From: Salipaludibacillus aurantiacus
Lineage (GTDB): Bacteria > Bacillota > Bacilli > Bacillales > Salisediminibacteriaceae
Assembly: GCF_900111295.1 (NCBI RefSeq)
Contig: NZ_FOGT01000012.1
Span: 58,288 to 122,287 of the forward strand
DNA length: 64,000 nucleotides
Reading direction: 5' to 3'
The notes beneath the pieces were generated by a model. It was not told where the DNA came from, ran no database searches, and saw nothing but the letters and a program-made list of their open reading frames with translations. Position 1 is the first letter of the stretch, and every line of letters begins with the position of its first letter. Shown piece after piece: positions 18,157 through 27,357 of the stretch. A program made the position numbers and the translations under genes.

Positions 18157-20178
18157 TTAATCAAGTTCTTTATTTAGGAAGGTGTAAAAATCTGCCCACT
18201 CTTCAATTTGTTTAGATGTTGGCTTACCTAGGCCATGACCTGCTTTGGACTCAAGTCTCAGCACCACCTTAGACTCTGAAGAAGCTTTATCTTTTAAAGC
18301 GGCAGCAAATTTTTTGGCATGGGCCGGCACCACCCTGTCATCACTCTCAGCCGTGGCTAAAAGCACAGGAGGATAAGCCTCTCCTTCTACGAGGTTATGA
18401 AGGGGTGAATAGCGGTACAGAAAAGAAAATTGTTCATCCTTTTCGGGATCGCCATACTCAGGCATCCAATAACGCCCTATTGTAAATTTATGATACCTGA
18501 GCATATCAATTACCGGGACACGGCAAATAACAGCACCGAACAGATCCGGTCTTTGAACCATGCTTGCTGCAGTAAGGAGGCCGCCATTTGATGCACCCAT
18601 AATAGCCAATTTTTCCGGTTTCGTATAATTTTCGTTTATAAGCCATTCAGCTGCTGCAATAAAATCATCAAATACATTTTGTTTTTTCTCCAGCATTCCT
18701 GCTTTATGCCACTCTTCACCGTATTCACCGCCGCCGCGGAGATTAGCGACTGCATAAATCCCCCCCTGTTCAAGCCAGCGGACGATCCCCGGATTGAATG
18801 AAGGCGTAACAGAAATATTGAAGCCCCCGTAACCGTATAAAAGCACGCGGTTTTGCCCTGTTAACATGAGATCTTTTTTATGAGTTAAAAACATGGATAT
18901 TTCCGTTCCATCTTTCGATTTGTAAAATACCTGTTCCGTTTTATAATCCTCAGCTGGAAAAGAAGGTTCTGAACGCGCCCATTCCTGAAGATTTTCGGTT
19001 TCCATATCGTACACATAAATGATCCCCGGGTTAAGATAAGTCGTTATGCCAAAAAACAATTCCCTGTCGTCCTTCGACGCTGTTATATCTGTTAATGACC
19101 CTTGAGCGGGAAGTGGTATCGTACTCACGAATTGGCCATCCAGCCCGTAAACCGATATTTTGTGCACAGCTTTATCAAGATAGACGGCAACAAACTTGCC
19201 ATTAGCAACCATAACCTTTTCTAACGTTTCTTCTTTCTCAGGAATAACTTCTTTCCAGTTTTCCCGCTCCGGTTTTTCGATATTCACTGAGATAATTCTG
19301 CCTTTCGGAGCGTGGAGATCCGTTTTAAAATACAGCGTACTATCTGAGTTCCCGATAAACGTATATTCTGCATCCTGCTGATCGAGGAGACGGATAAAAG
19401 GCGAATCCGGTTCATCAGCCGGCCTGCAGTAAAAACGGTTCTGGGAAGCCGTCCCTTCATTCACGGTAAGGCAAAGATACTTGTGGTCTTCGGTTAGAAT
19501 TGGAGTAAATAACAGCTCCTTTTGTTGCGGCTGTTCATATATCAGATTATCTTTATTTTGAAATGAATGGAGTTCATGATAGTACACTTTATTAAAATTA
19601 TTTTCATCTTTTTTCTCTACAGTCCCTTTTTCAGGAAAACGGCTGTAATAAAAGCCGCGGTTATCCGCATCCCAAGCAATCGATGTGAATTTAACCCAGT
19701 CAATTTTCTCCGGCAGATCCTGTCCTGTAGATAAATCTTTAATTCTTATCTGCTGCCAGTCGCTTCCGTGGACGGCGGTCGAATAAGCTAAATACCGTCC
19801 ATCCCTGCTTACAGAAGTTTGAATTAAAGCGGTTGTTCCGTCTTCGCTTAACGTAACCGGATCCAGGATCAATTTTTGTGCAGCTTTCCACTTCATATAC
19901 AAACAAGCCTGGTTTTGCAGCCCGTCATTAAACTGGTAGAACAATTTCCCGTTTACTTTTTCAGGCACGAAATACTTTTTATAATTCCATATCTGCTTTA
20001 ATCTATTATATTCTCCATCTCTGTCATATCCTTCAGAAAAGTACTTATCGCTTAATTTCCGGTGTACGTGAGTCCACTCTTGAGTCTCCGGGTCTTCCTC
20101 GTCTTCCAGCCATCTGTAAGGGTCTTTCACTTCAGTACCAAAAAAGTTTTCTATCGTATCTAATCTTTTCCAGCTCAT
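18157..20178 (-). CDS. Prolyl oligopeptidase family serine peptidase (S9A)
   Basis: This 673-residue protein has an N-terminal segment (DPYRWLEDE) and seven-bladed propeller region followed by an alpha/beta-hydrolase domain. The nucleophile is the Ser of GASNGGLL, the acid is in ATAESDDRVVP and the His in ESKAGHG. It should cleave short peptides on the carboxyl side of proline. No signal peptide is seen, so it is probably cytoplasmic. The ATG at 20178 is chosen because GGAGG lies 8 nt upstream; an ATG at 20193 overlaps that ribosome-binding site. Confidence 0.92.
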   Translation of the reverse strand: MSWKRLDTIENFFGTEVKDPYRWLEDEEDPETQEWTHVHRKLSDKYFSEGYDRDGEYNRLKQIWNYKKYFVPEKVNGKLFYQFNDGLQNQACLYMKWKAAQKLILDPVTLSEDGTTALIQTSVSRDGRYLAYSTAVHGSDWQQIRIKDLSTGQDLPEKIDWVKFTSIAWDADNRGFYYSRFPEKGTVEKKDENNFNKVYYHELHSFQNKDNLIYEQPQQKELLFTPILTEDHKYLCLTVNEGTASQNRFYCRPADEPDSPFIRLLDQQDAEYTFIGNSDSTLYFKTDLHAPKGRIISVNIEKPERENWKEVIPEKEETLEKVMVANGKFVAVYLDKAVHKISVYGLDGQFVSTIPLPAQGSLTDITASKDDRELFFGITTYLNPGIIYVYDMETENLQEWARSEPSFPAEDYKTEQVFYKSKDGTEISMFLTHKKDLMLTGQNRVLLYGYGGFNISVTPSFNPGIVRWLEQGGIYAVANLRGGGEYGEEWHKAGMLEKKQNVFDDFIAAAEWLINENYTKPEKLAIMGASNGGLLTAASMVQRPDLFGAVICRVPVIDMLRYHKFTIGRYWMPEYGDPEKDEQFSFLYRYSPLHNLVEGEAYPPVLLATAESDDRVVPAHAKKFAAALKDKASSESKVVLRLESKAGHGLGKPTSKQIEEWADFYTFLNKELD

Positions 20179-20229
20179 ATACCAGCCCTCCATAGGAAAA
20201 TAAAATGATGTCGGTAGTGATACAGACTG

Positions 20230-21192
20230 TTAAGTTATTTCCCCTGTAATGTACCTGACAAACCATTGATAAGGAAGAAGGCTCTCTTTTACTGTTAAAT
20301 CAGCCGTAAAAACAGCTGCCAGATTCTGCTCAGGAACAATGAATATAAATTTACCGCCCCGTCCTGCCGCATAGTATAATGCCGGGTGTTTTCCGTTCGA
20401 TCCTTCACTTACCCACCAGTGATACCCATAATACTGCTTAAATTTATCTGTTTTGGTATGCTTCTTAAGGGCTTGATTGATCCAGTCGGCGCCAATTACT
20501 TCTTTACCTTCCCATTTACCATTCTGTAAGATCATCACTGCATATTTCAGCAGATCCACTGGCGTTAAATAGAGACCGTAGCCTCCGAGAGAGACGCCGT
20601 CAGGGTCATCTTCCCACTCGTAGTCTTGTATTTGAAGCGGCTCAAATAAATATCTGGCAGCAAACTCCTTTGTTTTCATCCCGGTTACCTTTTGTACAAC
20701 CGCGCTGAGCAAATGGGAATCTGAATTATTATAGGTCATTTTCTTGCCTGGACTGGATGCAGGAGGCTTTGACATAATGGCATGGATCCAGTCTGGAGAC
20801 TGGCTGATCTCTTTCCACGATTTTAAGTCAAACCCTGAGGTCATGGTGAGTAACTGTTCCACACTCATTTGCAAAACCGTTTCATCTGTCTCTCCATTTG
20901 AAGACAGGATGTCGCCAATGGAAAGATCTAACGAACTCAGATAATTTTCCTCCAGTGCTTTACCTATTAATATAGAAAGGACTGATTTTGTCACAGAATT
21001 AATTTTGTGCGGAGTCGTCAGAAGCCCCTTATGTTGTTCATATGTATAGGCTAGTCCGTTATCTTTGTAGATGAGGCATGTTTCAATTTCCTTTCCGGCG
21101 AACTGCTTTTCCATTTCCATAAGTTTCTCTTTTTGAATTCCTGCTTCTTCGGTGGATATGGTCCCGAATGATTCGTAAGGTGTTCCTGTCAC
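20230..21192 (-). CDS. Serine hydrolase of the beta-lactamase / class C fold
   Basis: This is a penicillin-binding-protein-like serine hydrolase of about 320 residues. The SxxK motif appears as SVTKS near residue 70, the YxN motif as YNNSD, and a GRGGKF segment takes the place of the third motif. Members act as esterases, peptidases or remain uncharacterised, so resistance should not be assumed. No signal peptide is visible, which argues against a secreted beta-lactamase. The GTG at 21192 is preferred because GAGGAG lies about 8 nt upstream; the in-frame GTG at 21201 overlaps that site. Confidence 0.85.
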   Translation of the reverse strand: MTGTPYESFGTISTEEAGIQKEKLMEMEKQFAGKEIETCLIYKDNGLAYTYEQHKGLLTTPHKINSVTKSVLSILIGKALEENYLSSLDLSIGDILSSNGETDETVLQMSVEQLLTMTSGFDLKSWKEISQSPDWIHAIMSKPPASSPGKKMTYNNSDSHLLSAVVQKVTGMKTKEFAARYLFEPLQIQDYEWEDDPDGVSLGGYGLYLTPVDLLKYAVMILQNGKWEGKEVIGADWINQALKKHTKTDKFKQYYGYHWWVSEGSNGKHPALYYAAGRGGKFIFIVPEQNLAAVFTADLTVKESLLPYQWFVRYITGEIT

Positions 21193-21294
21193 TGCTTTCA
21201 CTCCTCAATCCTTCTAATTTGTTTTATCACAGACTGCTGGTTTAATATTTCCGCTCCTGTACATACGCCATTCCTTTAACATCAGAGCGAGGGT

Positions 21295-21822
21295 TTAAGT
21301 CCAGTATTGCTTAATAAAGTTTTCTCTTCCCGATTCTTGACGTTCCTGCTGATATTTAGCCGGATTCTTTTTATAGAACTTTTGATGATGCTCTTCTGCC
21401 GGATAAAAAGACGCAGCAGGCAAAATCTTTGTAACAAGCGGCTTGTTGAACCTGCCGCTTTCTTCAACCTTCCGGAGCGATTCTTCTGCTATTAATTTTT
21501 GTTCACTGTCATGGTAAAAAACTGCTGTTCTGTACTGGCTGCCGCGGTCAAAAAACTGGCCTCCGTCATCGGTAGGATCAATTTGAGGCCAGTAAAGATC
21601 CATCAGTTTTTCATAAGGAAATATTTCAGGGTCATATGTAATTTCTACCGCTTCATAATGGCCTGTTTCCCCTGTTTTCACTTGTTCATAGGAAGGCTGA
21701 GGTGTCTTTCCTCCTGTGTAGCCTGATACGACCCGCATGATCCCTGGCATTTCATCAAAAGGTTTAACCATACACCAAAAACACCCGCCTGCAAAAGTTG
21801 CTTTTTTATATTGGCTTTCCAT
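21295..21822 (-). CDS. msrA: Peptide methionine sulfoxide reductase A, cytoplasmic
   Basis: The enzyme reduces the S-epimer of methionine sulfoxide. GCFWC carries the catalytic cysteine near residue 14, followed by VVSGYTGG and the ETGHYEAVEITYDP segment. At 175 residues it is a stand-alone MsrA. AGGAGG lies 8 nt before the ATG. No leader peptide is present. It is next to a membrane-anchored MsrA-MsrB fusion, so the cell covers both compartments. Confidence 0.95.
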   Translation of the reverse strand: MESQYKKATFAGGCFWCMVKPFDEMPGIMRVVSGYTGGKTPQPSYEQVKTGETGHYEAVEITYDPEIFPYEKLMDLYWPQIDPTDDGGQFFDRGSQYRTAVFYHDSEQKLIAEESLRKVEESGRFNKPLVTKILPAASFYPAEEHHQKFYKKNPAKYQQERQESGRENFIKQYWT

Positions 21823-21981
21823 TCATTCTGCCTCCTTTGTTTAATAGAACCTGTAAGAGTTTCCCACATTTATTTTAACACCGCTATGATCTCATTTCAC
21901 ATTTAACGGCCCGCTCCTTATCCTTTACAGTAAGCATTTGCCTTGAGTGAAACTCGCACATTATTATCTTATTAATCATTA

Positions 21982-22021
21982 AATATATAAAGGAATGGCT
22001 CCGCGGAAGGGCCATTCCTTT
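21982..22021 (-). terminator. Terminator of msrAB
   Basis: An 11-bp perfect stem (21989-21999 with 22011-22021) lies just after the msrAB stop and runs into an A/T-rich tail on the minus strand. Confidence 0.7.
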
Positions 22022-22049
22022 ATTATCTGTGTTTTATACCAGTCTGGCA

Positions 22050-23198
22050 TTACTCTTCTTCAAATAAATATAAAAATTCTTCGTAGCCTTTTTGCTCCAT
22101 TTCTTCTTTAGGGATAAACTCTAAAGCTGCTGAGTTTATACAATACCTCAACCCGGTAGGCTCCGGTCCGTCTTTAAAAACATGGCCTAAATGGGAATCC
22201 GCATATTTACTTCTTATTTCAGTTCTTCTTACAATCAGTTTCCAGTCATTTTCTTCCACAATAGTTTCTTCAAGAATAGGCTGAGTAAAGCTCGGCCATC
22301 CCGTTTCTGAATCAAACTGATGAGTCGAACTGAATAAAGGTTCACCTGAAACAATATCAACATATATGCCATCTTCATAATGATTCCAATACTCGTTTTC
22401 ATAGGCAGGCTCTGTTCCATCTTCCTGGGTCACATAAAATGCCATATCGCTCAGCCCATTTTTCAGACTGTCTTTATCTTGTTTTTCATATTGCCGCCAA
22501 AAAGCAAGATTTTCTTCTTCCGGTTCCGGCATCTCATAATCTCTTTCTTCCGGCCAATGTTCATCTAAAAATTCATCTCTGCCGGAATTGGACCGGTAAA
22601 ACTCGTATCTCACAGGGTTTTCTTTATAGTAATTCTGGTGATAATCTTCTGCCCTGTAAAAAGTATCCGCCTCAGTTATTTCGGTAACTACGGGATCTTC
22701 AAATCTCCCTGACTGATTCAGCTCCACTTTTGATTCTTCTGCCAGTTTTTTCTGATCCTGATTATGGTAAAAAATAACAGGCCGGTATTGCTCCCCTCTG
22801 TCGACAAATTGTCCTTCATTATCAGTCGGGTCTATCTGCCGCCAGTAGATCTGAAGAAGGTCTTCGTACGAGACGATTTCCGGATCGTAAATGACCTGAA
22901 CCGTCTCCACATGCCCTGTTTCTCCGCTTGCGACATCTTCATAAGACGGATTAGGCTCATCACCGCCCATATAACCGGCTACTACATCGTTGACTCCTTC
23001 TATTTCCTCAAAAGGGGGTTCCATACACCAGAAACAGCCGCCTGCAAATGTTGCCGTATGCCTCAAATCTTCTTCCGCAAGTTCAAACGGTTCACTTCCG
23101 TAAGATCTGCTGGTGAAATAATCATATATGACTGGAATAAAAATAAATGCGGCCCCAGACAAAGTGATCACCAGCAGTAGAGCAGTAAATTTTTTCAA
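22050..23198 (-). CDS. msrAB: Exported MsrA-MsrB fusion
   Basis: This 382-residue protein has an N-terminal hydrophobic segment (about residues 5-27) acting as signal anchor. An MsrA domain follows with GCFWC at 54-58, then an acidic linker and an MsrB domain with the [13 protein letters not shown] segment and the catalytic Cys353 in RYCINSAAL. It should repair both epimers of methionine sulfoxide outside the membrane. The MsrB domain lacks the usual zinc-binding CxxC pairs: [12 protein letters not shown] stands where a CxxC is often found. Translation starts at TTG with AAGGAGG 7 nt upstream. The protein is very rich in Asp and Glu. Confidence 0.9.
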   Translation of the reverse strand: MKKFTALLLVITLSGAAFIFIPVIYDYFTSRSYGSEPFELAEEDLRHTATFAGGCFWCMEPPFEEIEGVNDVVAGYMGGDEPNPSYEDVASGETGHVETVQVIYDPEIVSYEDLLQIYWRQIDPTDNEGQFVDRGEQYRPVIFYHNQDQKKLAEESKVELNQSGRFEDPVVTEITEADTFYRAEDYHQNYYKENPVRYEFYRSNSGRDEFLDEHWPEERDYEMPEPEEENLAFWRQYEKQDKDSLKNGLSDMAFYVTQEDGTEPAYENEYWNHYEDGIYVDIVSGEPLFSSTHQFDSETGWPSFTQPILEETIVEENDWKLIVRRTEIRSKYADSHLGHVFKDGPEPTGLRYCINSAALEFIPKEEMEQKGYEEFLYLFEEE

Positions 23199-23289
23199 GG
23201 CGCCCCCTCCTTTTCATACTTTACCGTATGTCTATTATACGTCTCATTTTAAAATTTTTCACGGACTGGGATTCAGGCGTTAGCCGCAC

Positions 23290-23321
23290 AAAAAAAGCCC
23301 GGAAATTTACATTTCCGGACT
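23290..23321 (-). terminator. Terminator of ohr
   Basis: An 11-bp stem (AGTCCGGAAAT with ATTTCCGGGCT on the minus strand, one G-U) is followed by seven Ts, 12 nt after the ohr stop. Confidence 0.9.
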
Positions 23322-23333
23322 ATTGTAAAACGT

Positions 23334-23756
23334 CTATTTCGTTTTGACAACTAAATCGACATCTATATTTCCTCTTGTAGCTTTTGAATACGGGCAGAAT
23401 TCATGTGCTTTGTGGACGAGGTCTTCAGCTTCTTCCTGGCTTACTCCGCCAACTTCTGCATGAAGCGTTACAGCAAGTTTAAACCCGTCATCCGAAGAAT
23501 CCTTCAGTAGGCTCACTTCCCCTGTAAGATTTGAATCAATCTCTTTACCTGCTTTAGAGGCCATTAAATTTAGCGCACCGTCGAAACAAGCTGCATAACC
23601 CGCTGCGAATAACTGCTCCGGATTTGTCGCATCACCTGGAAGATCGTTTCCTTTAGGCATGGACAGATCAAGATCAATGACTCCGTTATCAGACTTAACA
23701 TGTCCTTCACGTCCACCTTGCACAGTTGCTTTAGTTGTTAAAATTTTCTCAGACAT
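23334..23756 (-). CDS. ohr: Organic hydroperoxide resistance protein, Ohr/OsmC family
   Basis: Ohr is a thiol peroxidase that reduces organic hydroperoxides. The two reactive cysteines are visible at Cys57 (AACFDGAL) and Cys121 (FCPYSKATRGN), and the 140-residue length is standard. The ATG at 23756 has GGGAG about 7 nt upstream. No ohrR regulator is adjacent and I could not find its palindromic operator in the 160-nt divergent region. It forms an oxidative-damage neighbourhood with msrA and msrAB. Confidence 0.93.
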   Translation of the reverse strand: MSEKILTTKATVQGGREGHVKSDNGVIDLDLSMPKGNDLPGDATNPEQLFAAGYAACFDGALNLMASKAGKEIDSNLTGEVSLLKDSSDDGFKLAVTLHAEVGGVSQEEAEDLVHKAHEFCPYSKATRGNIDVDLVVKTK

Positions 23757-23915
23757 CGTCTCACTCCCTTAAAAATAATTGGTTTTCTTCTTCTACTCTT
23801 ATATAAGTTCACGTTAATGACACATTTTAAACCTGTTTGTCCCAATCAGTGAGTTAGTAAATTTTTAAAACCGTTGTTATAATTGCCCTAAATCGAATTA
23901 AAGGAGTTACAATCC

Positions 23916-24761
23916 ATGTCAAGAGTTACATCGCTGTTTACATTTTCCGATAATGTGAACATCCCCTATTATGAATATCCTTCAACGGTGAAAACTGACA
24001 GCGTGATGTTATGTATCCACGGTCTCACATCTGAAATGGAGCATTTATTCACGTTTGCTGAAAAACTCAGCGGAAAGCTGGACGTTGATGTCCACCTTCC
24101 CATATTGCGCGGCTATACGTCTTTTGAGACAGGCATTGGCGACATACCTGAAAAAAATAAATATGATTCCGATTTAATAGAAATGATTAATGAACTGGCA
24201 CACGAGTATAAGCATATTTATTTAATGGGCCATTCCATTGGGGCCGCAAATGTGATGCGATACTTTCTGGAAGAGCCTCATTACAAGGTTAGAAGCTTTT
24301 TTCTTGTTTCGCCTTTTCTTCATCCTTCACTGAAAGTTTCCCGGGAGCAGAAAGGAGATAATGGAGGCGATGACTTTTATGAAGTCTTTTATACACGTGC
24401 CGTCATACTGCGAATGCTGGACCGGTTTAATATCCAATTGTTTTCCCAAAAGCCGGTTGTGAAGATTCCAATGAGGGAAATACCATACGAACCTGATTCT
24501 GCCACCGTTCCTTATACATTAAGCTACCGGCTGATTACCTCCCGATTTATAACAAAGCCCGATATATTAAAAAACCCGGGCCTCAGCCGGTTTAACGTTT
24601 TTATTGGAAATAATGATGAAGTCATTGACGGACTGAAATTTAAGGACATCTGGGAGAAGAACACGGGCGGTAAAGTTACCCTTTTAGAGAAAGAGGACCA
24701 TAACCGTGTCTTATACAGCACTCTATTCCTTAAAGGGATTGAGCAAACGATTAAGTCTTAA
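23916..24761 (+). CDS. Alpha/beta-hydrolase, esterase-like
   Basis: This 281-residue hydrolase has the lid-containing alpha/beta fold. The oxyanion segment is LCIHGLTSEMEH, the nucleophile sits in GHSIGAA, an acid is in FIGNNDEVID and the His in KEDHNRV. It resembles the carboxylesterase/monoacylglycerol lipase group of Bacillaceae, but its substrate is unknown. The ATG has AAAGGAG upstream. It is transcribed divergently from ohr and converges on the OYE gene, with only 14 nt between the stops. Confidence 0.8.
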   Translation: MSRVTSLFTFSDNVNIPYYEYPSTVKTDSVMLCIHGLTSEMEHLFTFAEKLSGKLDVDVHLPILRGYTSFETGIGDIPEKNKYDSDLIEMINELAHEYKHIYLMGHSIGAANVMRYFLEEPHYKVRSFFLVSPFLHPSLKVSREQKGDNGGDDFYEVFYTRAVILRMLDRFNIQLFSQKPVVKIPMREIPYEPDSATVPYTLSYRLITSRFITKPDILKNPGLSRFNVFIGNNDEVIDGLKFKDIWEKNTGGKVTLLEKEDHNRVLYSTLFLKGIEQTIKS

Positions 24762-24775
24762 ACTGCTCGCAAATT

Positions 24776-26005
24776 TTATACTCTTCTTTTTTGGAATACT
24801 TCACTTCCGTTTTTTAAAACAGTAAGAAAAAGAGACAGCAGAGGCGAAAAGGCTGGTTTTGGCCTTTTCCCTTTTCCAATTCTCGCCAGTTGCTGGCTGT
24901 ACCATGTTAATTCAAGCATGGCATGGTCATCCAACAATGAAATTCCTGTCTTTTTCTGAGTTAAAGTAAGCTTCTGTAATTTATTTTCTTTAAGCAATTG
25001 AGGAAGTGCCGGATAGACAGCCATCGGGCGTGCAATTCCGATAAAGTCTGTTTTTCCGCGAAATAATGCTTCCTCCATCCCCTCTTTAGTTCTAAAACCG
25101 CCTGTTACTGCGATCGGCACATCTGTCTCTTTTTTCAGCCGTTCTGCGTGCTCAATAAAGTAAGCTTCCCTTTTGGCTGTTGACGGCTTTATATTCCTGC
25201 CGGTCATTTCAGGTTTTTCATACGTTCCGCCTGATATTTCAATGAGGTCAGTCCCCATGTCTGCCAGCTCTTTTATAACATACAACGACTCGTGTTCCGA
25301 AAAACCGGATTTAATGAAATCAGCGCTGTTTATTTTAACACTGACTGGAAAACCTTCTCCAGTTTCCGCGCGCACAGCTTTATATATTTCCTGCAGAAAT
25401 CTGAAACGGTTTTTGATGGAGCCTCCCCACTCATCTGTTCTCCGGTTATGTTTATTGGATAAAAACTGGCTCACTAAGTAGCCGTGAGCAGCGTGTATCT
25501 GAACACCTGAGAAGCCGGCATTTTGGGCTAAACGGGCAGTTTCGGCAAACTTTTTTATTATCGCTGTAATTTCTTCGCCTGTTAGTGCCCGGCATTTTGG
25601 AAAGAATTTTTGAAGTGAGGGTTCAAATGGAACAGCGGAAGGGGCTACGGCTTCGTCAACTACTCCTTTAAAGACTTGTTTGCCTGGATGATTAATTTGC
25701 ATCCATAAATGAGTGCCATTTTCAGTCCCTGCTTCTGCCCATTTTTTGAAAAGCGTTAAATGCCGGTCATTTTCAAGCACGACATTCCGCCGTTCTCCTA
25801 ACGCTTTTCGGTCAACCATAACGTTACCCGTGACAAGAACTCCCGCTCCACCCCTGGCCCAGGTTCGGTAGAGCCGTATCAGTTTGTCAGAAGGCAAATT
25901 GTCTTCTGTGGCTAATGCTTCACTCATCGCCGATTTAAAAATCCGGTTCTTTATTATTATATTCTTCAGTGGATAGGGCTGAAATAAAAGAAATGGTTTG
26001 TTCAT
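24776..26005 (-). CDS. NADH:flavin oxidoreductase, Old Yellow Enzyme family
   Basis: This is a 409-residue TIM-barrel FMN enzyme that reduces activated alkenes. The N-terminal half contains the MQINHPGKQ segment and the active-site region VQIHAAHGYLVSQFLS with its paired histidines, followed by the TDEWGGSIKNRFRF signature. The C-terminal barrel ends with ISGGTYEKP and the phosphate-binding GRTDFIGIARP-like loop (RGKTDFIGIARPM). It lacks the iron-sulfur and second flavin domains of 2,4-dienoyl-CoA reductase, so it is a single-domain member. AAAGGAG precedes the ATG. Confidence 0.88.
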   Translation of the reverse strand: MNKPFLLFQPYPLKNIIIKNRIFKSAMSEALATEDNLPSDKLIRLYRTWARGGAGVLVTGNVMVDRKALGERRNVVLENDRHLTLFKKWAEAGTENGTHLWMQINHPGKQVFKGVVDEAVAPSAVPFEPSLQKFFPKCRALTGEEITAIIKKFAETARLAQNAGFSGVQIHAAHGYLVSQFLSNKHNRRTDEWGGSIKNRFRFLQEIYKAVRAETGEGFPVSVKINSADFIKSGFSEHESLYVIKELADMGTDLIEISGGTYEKPEMTGRNIKPSTAKREAYFIEHAERLKKETDVPIAVTGGFRTKEGMEEALFRGKTDFIGIARPMAVYPALPQLLKENKLQKLTLTQKKTGISLLDDHAMLELTWYSQQLARIGKGKRPKPAFSPLLSLFLTVLKNGSEVFQKRRV

Positions 26006-26054
26006 AGGCCGCTCCTTTAGGATTTTTCATGGAAATCTTGTTTCTTTAACACGC

Positions 26055-27098
26055 TTATTTTAAATGATTTATTCCATCAACACCGGTTACTTTTCCTCTG
26101 ATTTTTTTAATCCTTAACCGCTCTCCTTTCAGCCAGTCTGAGAAAGAAATACTTACTGGGAGAGCGTTCAGACCGACACCTGCAGTTACCTCAAGAAGCT
26201 TAGTATCATACAGAGCCGTGTGAATCGTTCCAGACCAGTTTCCATAGTCGCTTTTCCCGACACCGTAAACCGATTCATTTAAAAAACTGAAAATATCCCT
26301 TCTGGAAGGCGTTTGGCTTATAAAACCCTGCAGCCGAAGAAGACGCTCTTTTGATTCGGAAATTTTATACCGATTCTCGTTTTGCCTGGAAGGAGTCTGA
26401 AAATGGTTAGTACAGGCCCCCTTCTCACTCTCAAAAACGGTCACTCCCAGCGATGAGCCTTCTACGAGTGCCCGGTCCCCATGTCTGTCTGCTAAAGAAT
26501 AATTAAAAGCGTGCCTGTGCGGAACTTCTTTTAGCAGAGCGATCGCTTCCTTGACAGTGGCGCATGAGTCAAGAATAAACCTTGCAATAGACGTACATAT
26601 AAATCCATCTTCAGGCCTTAGCCGGTTAACAAAATGATAGCCTGTCGCCAGGCCTTTTTCGTTCATTCCGTCCATTCTCCCGATCATTCGCTGGGCAAAG
26701 CCGATATGGGCATAACCTTTTACAGGCTGCCAGAGTAAGAAACGGCCATCATAGGTTTTTGGATGATAATCGTAATTCCGGGCGTAAATCCCCCCGCTCA
26801 TTATCGCGCTGCAGCCTGATTTTTTCCAGCTTTGCTGGTACCCGGCATATTCATGATAAACATCTTCTGTTCTCCATCCTAACCCATCTGCTAACCCTTC
26901 GATCTCATCAATGAGATAAGGTGAAAACGCCTTAATATATGATTTTGCTTCTGTTAAATCCGTTGTATATTTCCTGATAGATTTCCTGCGTCTTTTAGTG
27001 TGTTTATTAAACAGAGCGGTTTTTTTCATCGCTTCACCCTGTTTTAGGCCGTAAGCGTAAGGATCTCCCCGCCCTTCCACCACATCCACTTCTATCAT
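26055..27098 (-). CDS. C45-family autoproteolytic acyltransferase/hydrolase
   Basis: This is an Ntn-hydrolase of the peptidase C45 group, related to acyl-CoA:6-aminopenicillanic-acid acyltransferase. The probable nucleophile is the Cys of KSGCSAIMSGG near residue 95, next to the ARNYDYHP segment typical of choloylglycine-type folds. About 347 residues. In other bacteria the family's substrates are mostly unknown. The start is uncertain: ATG 27098 is used, with AAAGGAG 11 nt upstream; a GTG at 27107 is also in frame. Confidence 0.8.
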   Translation of the reverse strand: MIEVDVVEGRGDPYAYGLKQGEAMKKTALFNKHTKRRRKSIRKYTTDLTEAKSYIKAFSPYLIDEIEGLADGLGWRTEDVYHEYAGYQQSWKKSGCSAIMSGGIYARNYDYHPKTYDGRFLLWQPVKGYAHIGFAQRMIGRMDGMNEKGLATGYHFVNRLRPEDGFICTSIARFILDSCATVKEAIALLKEVPHRHAFNYSLADRHGDRALVEGSSLGVTVFESEKGACTNHFQTPSRQNENRYKISESKERLLRLQGFISQTPSRRDIFSFLNESVYGVGKSDYGNWSGTIHTALYDTKLLEVTAGVGLNALPVSISFSDWLKGERLRIKKIRGKVTGVDGINHLK

Positions 27099-27185
27099 TA
27101 GCTCCACGGCTCCTTTATCAGCTTTAAAAGTCTTCTCTATCCATTATACAAATAATTTCATATAAGCTGAAAAGAACCGCTTAGT

Positions 27186-27223
27186 GCAAATAGAAAGCCG
27201 GGGTTTTATTACCGTCCGGCTTT
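27186..27223 (-). terminator. Hairpin after nrdB
   Basis: AAAGCCGG pairs with CCGGCTTT (27216-27223 with 27194-27201) across 14 nt. The T-tract on the minus strand is broken (CTATTT). It is the only terminator candidate for nrdAB, about 130 nt after the nrdB stop. Confidence 0.5.
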
Positions 27224-27357
27224 GCTTTCTGCTCTATAATCTGTTTTTTTATTCAAATAAAGAATCCGCTGATTTGAACTGCCACGGAAAGCAATGTCTC
27301 TCAGATGATCCTTATAAGGACATTTTTAAGAACATCAATAATGTCCCCCTCTGCAGC

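Noticed and set aside
20230..21192. Beta-lactamase resistance gene
   Set aside because: The fold matches but there is no signal peptide and the third motif differs; resistance cannot be claimed.
23757..23915. OhrR operator upstream of ohr
   Set aside because: I could not find the TACAATT-type palindrome; CTTATATAAG is present but does not match.
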